From assembly GCA_947396885.1 (NCBI GenBank), contig OX377202.1, forward strand, positions 75,364,643 to 75,428,642: a stretch of 64,000 nt of DNA, written 5' to 3'. The notes below the pieces were generated by a model. It was not told where the DNA came from. It saw nothing but the letters and a program-made list of their open reading frames with translations, and searched no databases. Below are positions 1 to 10,549 of this stretch, piece by piece. The position numbers were made by a program, and so were the translations under genes. Position 1 is the first letter of the stretch. Every line of letters starts with the position of its first letter. This DNA is from Heligmosomoides polygyrus polygyrus (Eukaryota > Nematoda > Chromadorea > Rhabditida > Heligmosomidae).

Positions 1-710
1 AGTTAAATTTTGAAAATAGGGGCACTCATTTTTTTATCATACTGGTGAAGAACTTGCTCGTTCCCATACGTTCTCTTGGAACTCCGTTCGGTAAGCGCAC
101 TCCCCGAAAGAAAACAAGTAATAAAACAATACTGCGTTCACTGCCATTATTACAGCAGCTTAGCTCCTAAAATAAGCTTAAAGTTCATGGCTAAAACATC
201 TATCAGTCTGCTTTGAGGAAAGTGAAAGTGAGTTGAAGAAGATGCAATGCAAGCAGCAAGGTTAGCGATAAATAAGTAGTAGCCTTATCTCACTTTCAGC
301 GCGTGTCCCAAAACTTGTCGCAGCCTACGCCTCTCATTTTTAATCTCTAATGTCCAGCATTACCAAAATGATGCTGCCTTCGACAACAACTGCTGGCTAA
401 TGAACAAGAAGGAAGCATCAGCCTAGGAAAACTACAGAAACCGAGGTTTAGAACGCATCAAGCCGCAAACAAAATTAGCCATAGATCTCAGCCGAATAAA
501 ACACTTCGATGGACGTAAACGTGAATTCGAGATGACTCCACTGAGAAGCGTTTTGTACAGAATAACTGCCCTCTTTCTCGTCCAAATTCTCTTCTTAACA
601 GGTTGGTACAAAATCATCAAGCGCTCAATCTAGAAGAAGTTTGTAAGCGCTGCAAGGGGGGGGGGGGAGAAGTCTATCCTAGACGTGGATATTTTTGAAA
701 CATAGCCCCA
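1..710. other. No gene recognised
   Basis: I see no exon with convincing splice sites and no known element here. A 12-base G run lies near 657-668, just before the foldback element that begins at about 711. Confidence 0.5.
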
Positions 711-2583
711 GATAGAATATCTCGGGTGAGGGACGTTCTGCCTGAAAGCGGCGCGGGCAAAGGCGCGGGACAGTGCCTGCGGAGACAATTAGCGTCGACT
801 CGCGCAGTGACACCCGCCGCTCCGCGCTCAGCCAGACAGCCCTCGCCGCGGAGGCGATGCTGACCCAGCCAACTACAGGAGCCTGTAGGTCGACCAGATT
901 TGGTGTGATTACAATCGATAGAGGGATATGAGGTTCAGACGGCTCGCATTGGCAGTCCAGAATATGGGACTGATCTGAACCCTGCCATCTTCTATATCAG
1001 AATTTCAAGCTCTATCGAATGAGCCAGGAAAGAATCTTGTCTCAGTGACCCTTACAACATTTTTTTCAGGCGCAGTTACCTTTCGGTAAATATCAGTTTT
1101 TTTTTATATCAGAATTAACTACGAGGCATGCTTCCAGGCTACCGATGTGAACTATACCTTCTCCTGCATTATATCCTGTCTAGATAACCCTTAAGGCGAC
1201 TTTTTGGGCGTTGTTTATTTTCGTTAAATAACAGTTTTTGTTTATATCAGAATTAATTGCGAGGCACGTTTCAATACTACTGATGTAAACCCTACCATCT
1301 CCTGTACTAGAATTTCGAGCTCTATCGAATGATCCAGAAAAGAATAGTGCCTCAATAACCCCTAAGGCGATTTTTTCAGGCGCTGTTTATTTTTCGCTAA
1401 ATATCCGTTTTTATTCACATATATCAGGACTAAATGCGAGACTTGCTTCCAGGCTAAAATTGCACGAGGATTCCAACTAGATAGACGAGGGGTCTTTTAA
1501 CATAAGTTCAAAGCATTAGTTTCAAAATTACATTTCTTTATCATTTCGTAACTGATTTTTCTATGGAACTTTACAATGCACACACTATACATGTCGAGAC
1601 TAAGACAGGATAGGTGGTTCATGAAATCTAATGTTCACCGAGAATAAATTTCATCACACAATGCTTCAAATTGCTCGCCCAGTCGTTTTTGACTTCTAGC
1701 AGTTTTTTGACCTCGCGTTCCACGGGCATTGTACCTGCATAGCCAATGTCTCCTCCACCAGTTAACGAGTTAGGAAACACTCATGAAATGCCTTGAGAAA
1801 ACTAGGTACTTCGGTGTTCTTAGGTTTTCCGACTGTCAAATCGAACTCGTTGGGCAATTTCAGACTGTGAACATGCTCTACACATTGAAGGATCATAATG
1901 TCGTTTTCAAAAAGGTTGAGCACTTGGAGTGCTCTTAGAAGGCCTCTCGTCTATCTAACTATATTTCCCACACAATTTCAGCCTGAAAGCATACCTCGCA
2001 ATTAATTCTGATATAAATAAAAACTGATGTTTAAGGAAAATAAACAACGCTTAAAAGCCGCCTTAAGGGTTTTTTAGACAGGTTAATTTCTAGCTCATTT
2101 GATAGAGATCGAAGTTCTAGTACAGGAGATGGTAGAGTTCCCATCAGTAGCCTGGAAGCATGCCTCGTAGTTAATTCTGATGTTAATAAAAACTGATATT
2201 TACTGAAAGGTAACAGCGCTTGAGAAAAATGTTGTCATTGCTATTGAGACAAGATTCTTTCCTGGCTCATTCGATAGAGCTTGAAATTCTGATATAGAAG
2301 ATGGTAGGGTTCAGATCAGCCCCATATTCTGGACTGCCAATGCAAGCCGTCTGAGCCTCCTATCCCTCTATCGGTTGTAATCACACCAAATTCGGTCGAC
2401 CTACAGACTTCTGTAGTTGGCTGGGTCAGCATCGCCTCCGCGGCGAGAGCTGTCTGGCTGAGTGCGAAGCGGCGGGTGTCACTGCGCGAGTCGACGCTAA
2501 TTGTCTCCGCAGGCACTGTCCCGCGTCTATGCCCGCGCCGCTTTCAGGCAGAACGTCCCCCTCCCGAATATCTCGCCTACCAA
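711..2583. mobile_element. Foldback (long inverted repeat) element
   Basis: The left arm (about 711-1500) reappears as its reverse complement in the right arm (about 1930-2583). The outer 450 bp are nearly identical, both beginning with ATAT, TCGGG and GGGACGTTCTGCCTGAAAGC. Inside the arms lies a repeated unit of about 135-170 bp with TCAGGCGCTGTTTATTTT and AATTAATTGCGAGGCA; the left arm has one unit more than the right. The unique centre (about 1500-1930) contains protein-coding sequence, listed separately. I could not fix an exact target duplication. The structure suggests a foldback DNA transposon that captured a host fragment; an inverted segmental duplication is the alternative. Confidence 0.75.
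1628..1936 (-). pseudogene. Broken coding core of the foldback element
   Basis: Reading the minus strand, one frame is open from about 1936 to a stop at 1762-1764 (contains LFENDIMILQCVEHVHSLK and AFHECFLT). The next frame is open from about 1772 to a stop at 1628-1630 (contains GGGDIGYAGTMPVEREVKK and NDWASNLKHCVMKF). The two overlap by a few codons, so a single frameshift joins about 105 residues of normal-looking protein. No family is recognised. It is either the remnant of the element's own protein or a captured host gene fragment. Confidence 0.5.
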
Positions 2584-3029
2584 GAGCTGGCCCACACCCG
2601 CGCTGAGGTTGCTCTAGAATAGTGAACTCCGGTAAGCAAGAACAGATAGAAAAACTCATTGTCATAGAAGTGCCCCCAACCCGCATTGCGCCACAAAAAG
2701 TGTAACTTCATTCGATTAGTATTCATTAGCCTTGGACAATACTAAATTGTGAGAGAGTCATGGGGAATTTCTCCATCACCTGTCGTTGCTTTTGATTTCT
2801 CTAAAAACGGCACTAACCTATCTTCAAAATGTTTTATTCACAGACTCTAAAAAGCGTTCGAAATGCCTAGTCCTGTCAACCCTACATTCACTACGCCACC
2901 CACATCATTCTATTAGCGAACCCTATCAAATTTAGATATTTTGGAGGCATCATGCTCTATAATAACGGCTAAGCGATGAGTCATACTATCGATCCGCGCT
3001 GCCACAGAAATTATAAAATGAGGGAGGGG
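2584..3029. other. No gene recognised
   Basis: Spacer between the foldback element and the 135-bp tandem array. No splice-supported exon or known repeat was identified. Confidence 0.4.
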
Positions 3030-3600
3030 GTGGGGGAATTACGACACGAAAATAGCGAAAGATACCCAGACGTCTTCTCCCTGCCTGGGAACTTCGGCCC
3101 TGGGGCAATCGAGGTACGAATCTGAAGATTGTTTTTGAAGTATCGATCGCCATTAATCGATATTGACCAAATTACGGTGCCGAAAAATAGCGGAAAATAC
3201 CCAGACGTCTTCTCCCTGCCTGGGAACTTTGGCCCTGGAGCAATCGAGGTACGAATCTGAAGCTTGTTTTTGAAGTATCGATCGCCATCAATCGATATTG
3301 ATCAAATTACGGTGCTGAAAAATAGCGGAAAATACCCAGACGTCTCCTACCTGCCTAGAAACCTCAGCCCAGGGGTAATCGTGGTCGCTCAACACGAATC
3401 GAGGTTCGTTTCTAAAGTGTCGACCGCCCTCAATCGACACTGATCAAACTATCGATTTTTTGCCGTTGTCGTCCAGGCGGTCCGAAACTTCTGGGGGTAG
3501 TCGAGGTCGCCCAACACGAATATGAAGTTCGTTTTTAAAGTATCGATCGCCATCGGTCGATACTGTTCAAATTACGGAGCGTGAAAATAGCGGAAAATAC
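3030..3600. repeat. Tandem repeat, 135-bp unit
   Basis: The phrase TACCCAGACGTCT recurs at 3063, 3198 and 3333, exactly 135 bp apart, and again in changed form at 3598. Between them lies a diverged unit with TATCGATCGCCATC and CGATACTG. Each unit contains GTATCGATCGCCATYAATCG, a self-complementary segment. About four units are present and identity falls from left to right. Confidence 0.85.
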
Positions 3601-3611
3601 CCAAACATCTT

Positions 3612-3835
3612 CTACGTGCTAGGGGATTCGGAAGACGTGCCAAAGACGTCGCTCAACGTGTTTGGGGGTCAGGTAGACGTGCCGAAGACATCGAACAATG
3701 TGCCTAGAGATTCAGAAGATGTGCCGAAGACGTTGTCCGCTAAGGGTGGATCATTGAGTGGGGGACCAGTACCAGTAATGGAGGACCGTTTTACTAGGGG
3801 AGGACCAGTAGTGAGGAGCCAATAGATCGCCCTAT
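3612..3835 (+). repeat. 42-bp minisatellite with a 14-residue open frame
   Basis: About three degenerate copies of a 42-bp unit encode variants of DSEDVPKTSLNVFG on the plus strand. The frame opens at 3616 and ends in GGPVVRSQ before a stop near 3825. The same unit occurs inside two copies of another transposon (near 18.9 and 42.7 kb) and near 61.9 kb. The frame may be a by-product of a repeat length divisible by three. Confidence 0.7.
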
Positions 3836-5229
3836 CATACTACACACTGTACAGTACCGTCGGTAAACATACGCCAAAACGCGGCCGGCGGCGGATTAAT
3901 CCGCCGTTTCCGCCGCTTTGCCATAACTCTACCACCTGTGACCTAGCCATGGACCATTTTCGTATGGAGGGGCCCTAATTGATTTACGACCTCTCCAAAA
4001 CTGCCATTGGCGCCTGTCTCGAATACTTCACCAGCGGATTTCAGTGAAATCCAGAATTCTCTATTTGTCTTAAGAGATCTGAATCCAACTTGCTGCGACT
4101 ATCATAGTGACACTAAACACTACTTAATTTGGTTGATTTTGATCTCACAGCATATTTAATCCCATTGCTCGCAATGCTCGCAAGAGTGGCATTCTCCGAA
4201 GCGATTATTTTGTGGCCTCTTCTGCTACCCAAATTTGGTGTTTTCTTTCGTTTTCTTCAACTTAATTTTCGGGTTGTTGTTGAATGAGAAAATGGTTTGG
4301 TTAGCGATTTTGGCCGCGTCAACAGCTCTCAGCGATATAATATGGCTCAGTAGGAGTCGATATTTAGAAAATTACGAATAAAAAAATTACAGAAAAGTTA
4401 AAAACTGGAAATTAGAAAAAACAAATTACAAATTAGAACAGTTGACTGGGTAGTAATTAATTCCTGCGAGGTCTAGAGGGTGTGCTAGGTGCTAATGCTC
4501 TTTCATGCCTAACTCACCCAGTTTTTAGGTTCTAGAGAACCGATTTCCGAACCTGTGCTCGAACATCTCTGCAATACTGAGCCTTTTCATACCATCTTAA
4601 AAACTTGTCACCAAATGTGTAATTATTTCTTATATTTTTAAAATTATTTTCCTTTGTTATTTCTTTTCTTCTTCCCATATTTTTCCTTATATTTTACCTA
4701 ATATGCATCTGCCAGCACGTGTACTACGGCTCGGGAACTTTGCAAGCCATGGCAATAGTTCCATGGGACCTCTGCGCGTTCTAGAGGATAGCTAGGATTG
4801 AGCACTGATCATTCTACTAGTTTGATACAGCCCTGAACAATTTTCAGTTCGTATGATTAACTACGACCTCCTTTGGAGATCTATAGTTGGCTTACAGCAA
4901 GACGTGAATACAGTGTTCAAACCGGCATTTGAACCATGTATTATTTCCTTTCTTTAAACATAAAAATGGTCGTAAGCTTATTTGAATCGCGGAATCCAGC
5001 GAAGTTTCAGCATGCTTTAACAAAAGATCTTTCCGTGCATCCATTTTGGTACGACTTTCATTATATTGACAGCACAAGTATTATATGTTTGCGTGGGGTT
5101 GCTCCCTTGTCAAATTCTTGATTTTTTAAATTAAAAAGACACACATACCTTTTCGTCGCAGCTTCAAATAAACGACATTTTCGCTACCAATCAAATCGAA
5201 ACGCTTAGAAGTGAACGGAATTATTTCTT
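3836..5229. other. No gene recognised
   Basis: It contains a short GC-rich palindrome-like stretch (GCGGATTAATCCGC near 3890) and otherwise AT-rich sequence. Short open frames near 4.9-5.1 kb exist on both strands but lack splice sites or recognisable protein features. Confidence 0.45.
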
Positions 5230-5244
5230 TTTGAATCACCTGTA

Positions 5245-6744
5245 TCACCTGTCGTCCCGTTGATCATCGACTTGCTCGAGCGGGCGCCAGCAGCGTCTCC
5301 ATTCGTCCCTGTCGCGTGCCAGAGTGCTCCAATGGATCCTCCTCCCTCGAGGGACACGAAGAGCGTCATGGCGGTCGTTCAGGACTTTCACTAAGAAGTC
5401 CGACCAACGCGTTCGTGGACGTCCTGGTGTTCTCTTGACATCCCGTGGAATCCAGTCGGTGACGGCTCTCGTCCAGCGGGTGTCTGCGAAGCGCATTACG
5501 TGGCCGGCCCACCTAATTTTCGACAACTTGGCCCACGCGACAGCGTCTCTGATCTTCGAACGTCGGCGATGCTCGGAACTCCGGAGGCCTTCTCTCACTT
5601 GCGTGAGTCGTGTCACTCCGAGCATCGTCCTCTCGATTCCACGCAGCGCGTGTTCATCCTGCTTTCGTATAGCCCAGGTATCTGAGGCGTATGTTAGGGC
5701 AGGAAGAACAGTGGAGTCGAAGAAGTGGGCACGGAGTCGGACGTTCCTCGTCTTCTTCGCGACTTCTTCGACGCTCTTGAAAGCTCCCCGAACCGCTCGT
5801 TTCCTCCTGCTCAGCTCTGGCGCTAGGTCGTTGGCCATATTGACTTCGCGACCCAGATACACGTAGCTGGAGCATTCGGAGATGTTCGTTCCGTTGAGCG
5901 AGAATGGGTCATCAGAAATTTGTCCGTTCCTCATGAACATCGTCTTCGTAAGATTCAGCTGCAATCCAACGTTCCCACATACACGATCTAAGTCGGGCAG
6001 CATTCGCTCCGCCTGGCTGATACTCGGTGTTATGAGCACGATGTCGTCAGCGAAGCGAAGATGATGTAGTTGCCGGCCGTTGACCTTCACTCCCATGTCT
6101 TTCCATTCTAGTTCGTGCATGACGTTTTCGAGGGTGGCGCTGAACAGCTTCGGGGATATGGTATCCCCTTGCCGAACCAATCTCTTCACGTCGACGACGA
6201 CGTCGTTGTAGAATGGAGAGATCTTGGTTGTGAATCCACTGTACAGCTCTCGAAGGAGTCCAATGTACGGAGTAGGAACACCCTGAGTGAGCAGGGCGTT
6301 GAAGACTGCTTCAGTTTCGACGGAGTCGAATGCCTTCTTCAGGTCGATGAACATAAGGCACAGCGGCAGGTTGTACTCTCGCGACACTTCAATGAGCTTC
6401 GCAATGGTGTGTATGTGGTCGATCGTGCTGAATCCTCTCCGAAATCCTGCTTGTTCGCATCGCTGTCCTTCGTCCAGCGTTCTGCTGATCCTATTCAGGA
6501 TGACCGACTGCTGATCGTTGTAGACTACGGACAGCAGGCAGATCGGGCGATAGTTGCCAATGTCGTGCACGTCTCCCTTCTTGTACAGCAAGACGGTCTT
6601 GCTGGTCTTCCACTGAGATGTAACCTTGCACTCCAACAGGTTGCGTGTGAAGAGCCGCGCTAGGGTGTTGATGAGCGTTGGCGGGAGATTCTTCAGGTGT
6701 TCGGGTCTTATCCTGTCGGGACCGGGTGCTGTACGTTTCTTCAC
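5245..6744 (-). CDS. RTE reverse transcriptase (499 residues, probably non-functional)
   Basis: The protein copies element RNA into DNA at a nicked target. Visible motifs are motif A FIDLKKAFDS (about residues 132-141), motif B RQGDTISPKLF (about 191-201) and motif C FADDIVL (about 231-237), with both catalytic Asp of motif C present. After the RT comes the RTE tail with YLGREVNM, IRWAGHVMRF and GRPRTRWSDF, ending near residue 499. At residues 75-79 the expected YKLFTR-type segment is replaced by YNDQQS, consistent with a compensated indel. The N-terminus is not a true start; the frame continues, after a frameshift, into the upstream linker and endonuclease pieces. Confidence 0.95.
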   Translation of the reverse strand: MKKRTAPGPDRIRPEHLKNLPPTLINTLARLFTRNLLECKVTSQWKTSKTVLLYKKGDVHDIGNYRPICLLSVVYNDQQSVILNRISRTLDEGQRCEQAGFRRGFSTIDHIHTIAKLIEVSREYNLPLCLMFIDLKKAFDSVETEAVFNALLTQGVPTPYIGLLRELYSGFTTKISPFYNDVVVDVKRLVRQGDTISPKLFSATLENVMHELEWKDMGVKVNGRQLHHLRFADDIVLITPSISQAERMLPDLDRVCGNVGLQLNLTKTMFMRNGQISDDPFSLNGTNISECSSYVYLGREVNMANDLAPELSRRKRAVRGAFKSVEEVAKKTRNVRLRAHFFDSTVLPALTYASDTWAIRKQDEHALRGIERTMLGVTRLTQVREGLRSSEHRRRSKIRDAVAWAKLSKIRWAGHVMRFADTRWTRAVTDWIPRDVKRTPGRPRTRWSDFLVKVLNDRHDALRVPRGRRIHWSTLARDRDEWRRCWRPLEQVDDQRDDR

Positions 6745-8220
6745 CGACGAGATGGCGTGTCGGATCTCGGAAGGGAGAACAGAGGGGACGACGTATCCAT
6801 CCTGCGGAAGATGGCATGGGGCAGGTGGACGTGGCTATCGAAGAGATGGGAGTAGAAGTCGTGGATGACCTTCTCCATGGTCCTTCTGGAAGAGGTGACG
6901 GTTCCTTCAGGACGTCGGAGAGCGGTCATCCTGGTCTTGAAGATGGCGAAGTTCCGGCGGGCATTGCGGATGCTCAACCCTGCCTCTGCTGCTTCAGCTA
7001 AAACTTCCGCCCTTCTCTCCTTAAGATCCTCCTTTTTCGCCGCTCTGCCTAGCTTCGCAAGCTCGGACGTCAGTTGGTAGTTCCCTTACGCTCGTGCTGC
7101 TCCACGCTGGCGTATAAACTCGAGAGTTTCCGGAGACAGGCGTCTCTTGGTGGTCTTCAAGCTCTCGGCTCCCTTAGCACTATCGTGGAGATAGTGCACG
7201 AAGTGGTCGTGTTCCTCGTCGATGTTGTCCATAACGGTATCTTCTCAAAGGCCGGCGAAAGAGGTGTAAAGGTCCCAGTTGATGGTCGTTCTGGGACTCC
7301 TCTTCTTGAACTTCACAGCCTTCTCTCCTTGACGCGAAAAGCCCTTGCGCGAAGGAGGCGGTGGTCCGATCCCGTGTAGAACTTGGGGACAACGGAAACG
7401 TCGGTCAGGCAATACATGCCGTTGAAGGTGACGTGGTCGATCTCGTTGTGGAACTGGCCACCGGAGGATTCCCAGGTCCATCGTAGAGAGGGAGGCTTCT
7501 GGAACTGTGAGTTTCCATGAATGGTCTTGGTCGACATGATAAACTCAGACAGCCTTTCACCTTGCTCGTTCCACTCCAAACCGTGGGTTCCGATGTGAAG
7601 TTCTTCCGGAGACCTTCGCGGTCCGATCTTGGCGTTGAAGTCGCCGACGATCACCTTGTAGAAGGCGCGATCTTCCTTATAGAACTTCTCCAGCTCCACG
7701 TAGAAGGCTTCGACCTCTTCGTCATCGTAGTCAGATGTTGGGGCATACGTGACGAACACAGTCAAAGCTGGGACGGAACCACATCGCTTCAGTCGCAGAC
7801 GTCCGATTCGGCTTGTCAGAGACTCGTACGAATCGATGTTCATCGCCAAGTGCGTGTTGACGAGGACACCAATGCCGCCTACTCCCCTGCTGTCGCATGT
7901 TCCGAGGAACAGTTCTTCTCCGGAGTCGCAGGCGGCGTGTAGGGGTGGTGTCTTCTCGTCTCGGTCAGTCCTATGACGTCATACTTGATCTTACTGGCTT
8001 GCATCATCAGGTCCTCGACGGATGCTTCCGATGCAAGCGTGCGGGCGTTGTATGTACAGATCGTCATCCTAGTCCTTCTCAATTTGCGCAGCCTGGTTAG
8101 GTCCTGAGATTTTAGCAGCCTCTCTGTACTCGTCCTTCCCATCGCTGCAGAAATGGGGGCTCTTTCGGGGTCAGGGGAATGAGGCCCTTTAGTGCTGCTG
8201 TTTTTGACTGCAGTACACAC
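6741..8220 (-). pseudogene. RTE endonuclease and linker, frameshifted
   Basis: Minus-strand pieces in three frames give one EEP-type endonuclease. At 8220-7879 are ICTYNARTLASEAS and YDVIGLTETRR (the catalytic E). At 7849-7313 are VFVTYAPTSDY, VIVGDFNAKIG and GSDHRLLRAR, which are the D-x-N and S-D-H motifs. The linker with RNFAIFKTRMTALRRPEGT and FYSHLFDSHVHLP is at 6977-6741. At least three frameshifts separate them, so this part cannot be translated as it stands. A sequence error is possible for any single shift but not for all. Confidence 0.9.
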
Positions 8221-8320
8221 CGGTAGCTAGTCGGGCTCTGTAGCGCGGGCGAAGAACTCCAGGCAGCCAGCCAGACTGCCCGAAGGGACGGGGCGAGACT
8301 TAAGGCGGCCTCGAATCGCC

Positions 8321-9180
8321 TTACATGTACTCCCAGTCTCTTTTTGTAATATACTTTAAAAAAACTGCTGATTTCTCGGGCTTTGAAATAAGACGATTCA
8401 CAACATTCACTAGAAGCTCGGCAAGAAGGTGGGAACAATTTTTTCTAAATGTTTTAATGTTTGGTATAATTTCATTGAAATGTTTAATTCACCTATACCA
8501 AATAGTAGGCACGCTGTTTGAAATTATAGAACAAACTATTCTTCAAGAACAATGAGGTCTGTTTTTGAGCGCAAAAAGGCGGCCACTTTTAAGTGCTGAA
8601 AATTTTGATTGCGCTATGTCGGGACGTCGCGATTTTCATTTGATTGATAGCAAAACTTGTGCTTGCTTGGAGTAGCACACGGTGCGTCAAAGACAACCTA
8701 GAAAACATATCTTCACTTCGTTGATCCAGGTAAGCAGCATTTACACTATCAATAACATTGCAATCTCAGGCGGACCAACACTTGGCGCGGTCTCGCCTTA
8801 GCACGCTAAGAAAACTGCTGCCTTTCTGCACTTTGAAACAAGCTTGAAACCTTCATTTCTTATGAAAAATGAGAGTTCTACAACATTTCAAACAGCGTGT
8901 ATACCTTTGGGACAGGGAATTGAGAATTTCAAATAAAGGCATGTCAAACTTTCATTAGAGGAGAACTGCAGAACTTCAGAAAAAATAGCACTAGATTTTT
9001 CTTTGGACAAAAACTACACCCTCATACTTTTGTGTAAAGTGGGAGGAGCTCGTTTCAATTATGGTATTATTTCAAAACTTTCAAATTTGCATAGAAGTGT
9101 CTAACTTGATTTAAAAAGCGCCATATTGGTTTAGAAAATGTCTACTCAGACGTGAAAACGGTGCGAGGAGAGTTTCTAGG
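8321..9180. repeat. AT-rich dispersed repeats
   Basis: Contains the phrase CGCGATTTTCATTTGATTGATAG near 8628, which recurs in close form near 54431 and, inverted, near 11700. Adjacent stretches with AAACTGCTG and CAAACAGCGTG are shared with 11.8 kb. I read it as fragments of a dispersed AT-rich foldback family. No gene is seen. Confidence 0.5.
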
Positions 9181-9198
9181 CTTCAAATCTCATTTCAG

Positions 9199-9405
9199 CT
9201 GCGCTGCCGAGCCATTCCCATTCACGACTGCCACGATGTTGCAAGAAAGTTCTCCCGGAAAGAAGTCATGGCGGTAAGTGCAACAGCCAAATCCACATCT
9301 GTTTTGAAACGCTCGCTCATTTTCAAGAACTCGATCATCAGCCCTCGATTTCAGGACGTTTCATGCGTCGTGCAGTGCGCCTCGGCACTTCAGAAGCATC
9401 CGTGA
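9199..9405 (+). CDS. Last two exons of an unrecognised spliced gene
   Basis: An exon at 9199-9273 is preceded by TCATTTCAG and followed by GTAAGT. A second exon starts at 9355 after CGATTTCAG and runs to a TGA at 9403-9405. They join in phase (25 codons, then 16 and a stop) across an 81-nt intron, ending in ADVSCVVQCASALQKHP. Cysteines occur at intervals (RCRAIPIHDCHD). A polyadenylation signal lies 77 nt downstream. Upstream exons were not identified; the stretch before 9199 is repeat-rich. The family is unknown. Confidence rests on two good acceptors, one strong donor and phase agreement. Confidence 0.5.
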   Translation: MRCRAIPIHDCHDVARKFSRKEVMAVSATAKSTSVLKRSLIFKNSIISPRFQDVSCVVQCASALQKHP

Positions 9406-9481
9406 TGAGCACAACCCAGTTGTGCCGAACACATCTCATAACAGCGTTAAATTAGAAATATATTCCGATAAAACTTTGTAC

Positions 9482-9487
9482 AATAAA
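9482..9487 (+). terminator. AATAAA polyadenylation signal
   Basis: AATAAA sits 77 nt after the TGA of the plus-strand terminal exon, a normal distance for nematode 3' UTRs. Confidence 0.45.
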
Positions 9488-9589
9488 GGTCACAAGATAG
9501 ACATGCTTTGCAGCTAGGACGCGCTATGAAGGAGATACAATCGTGAGAATAAACTACACCCGAGGATCAGAGACGAAGGCTCAATTGTA

Positions 9590-10200
9590 ATGACAACACT
9601 AAATCAACGAGAGTTCAGGAGAGTTGAATGGGATCGACGACATCGCCTGCAAGCTGGCAATTCGGGCATACTTTCCCTCATCAGCGCTATTTATCTGTCG
9701 AGGAATCGTGCACCGTGCTTTTCCTGCGACCGCTCGTGGCTCGAAGGCGGCGTTTGGAGTAGTCGGATCCGGAGATGCTCTCCGTTGCGTCCTGCGCTTC
9801 GTTGGCCGTCCCAGAGAGTCGAGGCTTCTTCGTGACACCGCCCAGAGCCAGCTCGCGTTCCTCACTAAATTGGATGAATGAGTGAAACACCGAGCAGAAA
9901 ACAGCTGCTTAACAGTTTAACAGCTGCTTAACAGCTTAACAGTTAATTTCCCGAAGCGCAGCTTCTGACAGCTGCAGCTAATCCGGGCTAAATCATGGAG
10001 TACAGCCTGCAGGACGAGTAAACCACGCTCCCGTACATGCACATTTGTTTCTTCCGATATCATTGCTATCGAGGGCATGGTGGGCAGTGCATTCAGCAGG
10101 AGACGTTCAAAGCGAGCGCTGCAAATCGAATTTGTTTCGCCGAGGCCAAGCAAGCCTTCCATCAGTCTTGATTTGGCGAACTGGTACACTGCTTCTCTAG
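9590..10200 (-). other. Possible coding exons, weak support
   Basis: The minus strand at 10189-9917 is open and protein-like (RLMEGLLGLGETNSICSARF, HVRERGLLVLQAVLHDL) and could follow an acceptor ending GAAGCAG near 10190. At 9890-9687 another minus frame is Ser/Lys-rich (TKKPRLSGTANEAQD). Splice links could not be phased, and plus-strand frames here are also open, so this is only a candidate. Confidence 0.25.
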
Positions 10201-10549
10201 GAATCTACCAGTTTCAAATAGACGATAGACGTCTCTAAAGGATCTCTCAGTAAATCCCCAACCAGGGAGGGCCTTCGGCTTTCCAGGGAACTTTGCACAG
10301 GCACCCATAGCGCGTCAAAAAGCTTGAAACACTGAATACGAATGGTATACGAAATCTACTGGATGGATCTCCTAAGCGAGTTCTGCCCGGTCAGAGTTCG
10401 CGTTGTCGATTTCATGTATCGCGCGCGTAGCTTCAGTACCAGCTGTGGTGGCAGTGCAGTCGTTGCGTTCTCGCTTCGAACTATTGGCGACATGGGTTCA
10501 ACACCCGACGACTTCTTCATTTTGTTTGCCGTCAGTGTACACCGTTTTA

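Larger units (their letters stand above)
5230..8320 (-). mobile_element. RTE-clade non-LTR retrotransposon
   Basis: Reading from about 8320 down to 5230, the minus strand gives an apurinic endonuclease-like domain, a linker, a reverse transcriptase and a C-terminal domain, in the order of RTE-type LINEs. The 3' end shows GGTGATACAGGTGATTC. The endonuclease and linker need several frameshifts to read through, while the RT is one long frame, so this copy is recent but probably inactive. Confidence 0.92.

Noticed and set aside
5324..5866. Plus-strand open frames opposite the RTE reverse transcriptase
   Set aside because: They are antisense shadows of a well-supported RT with all three core motifs.
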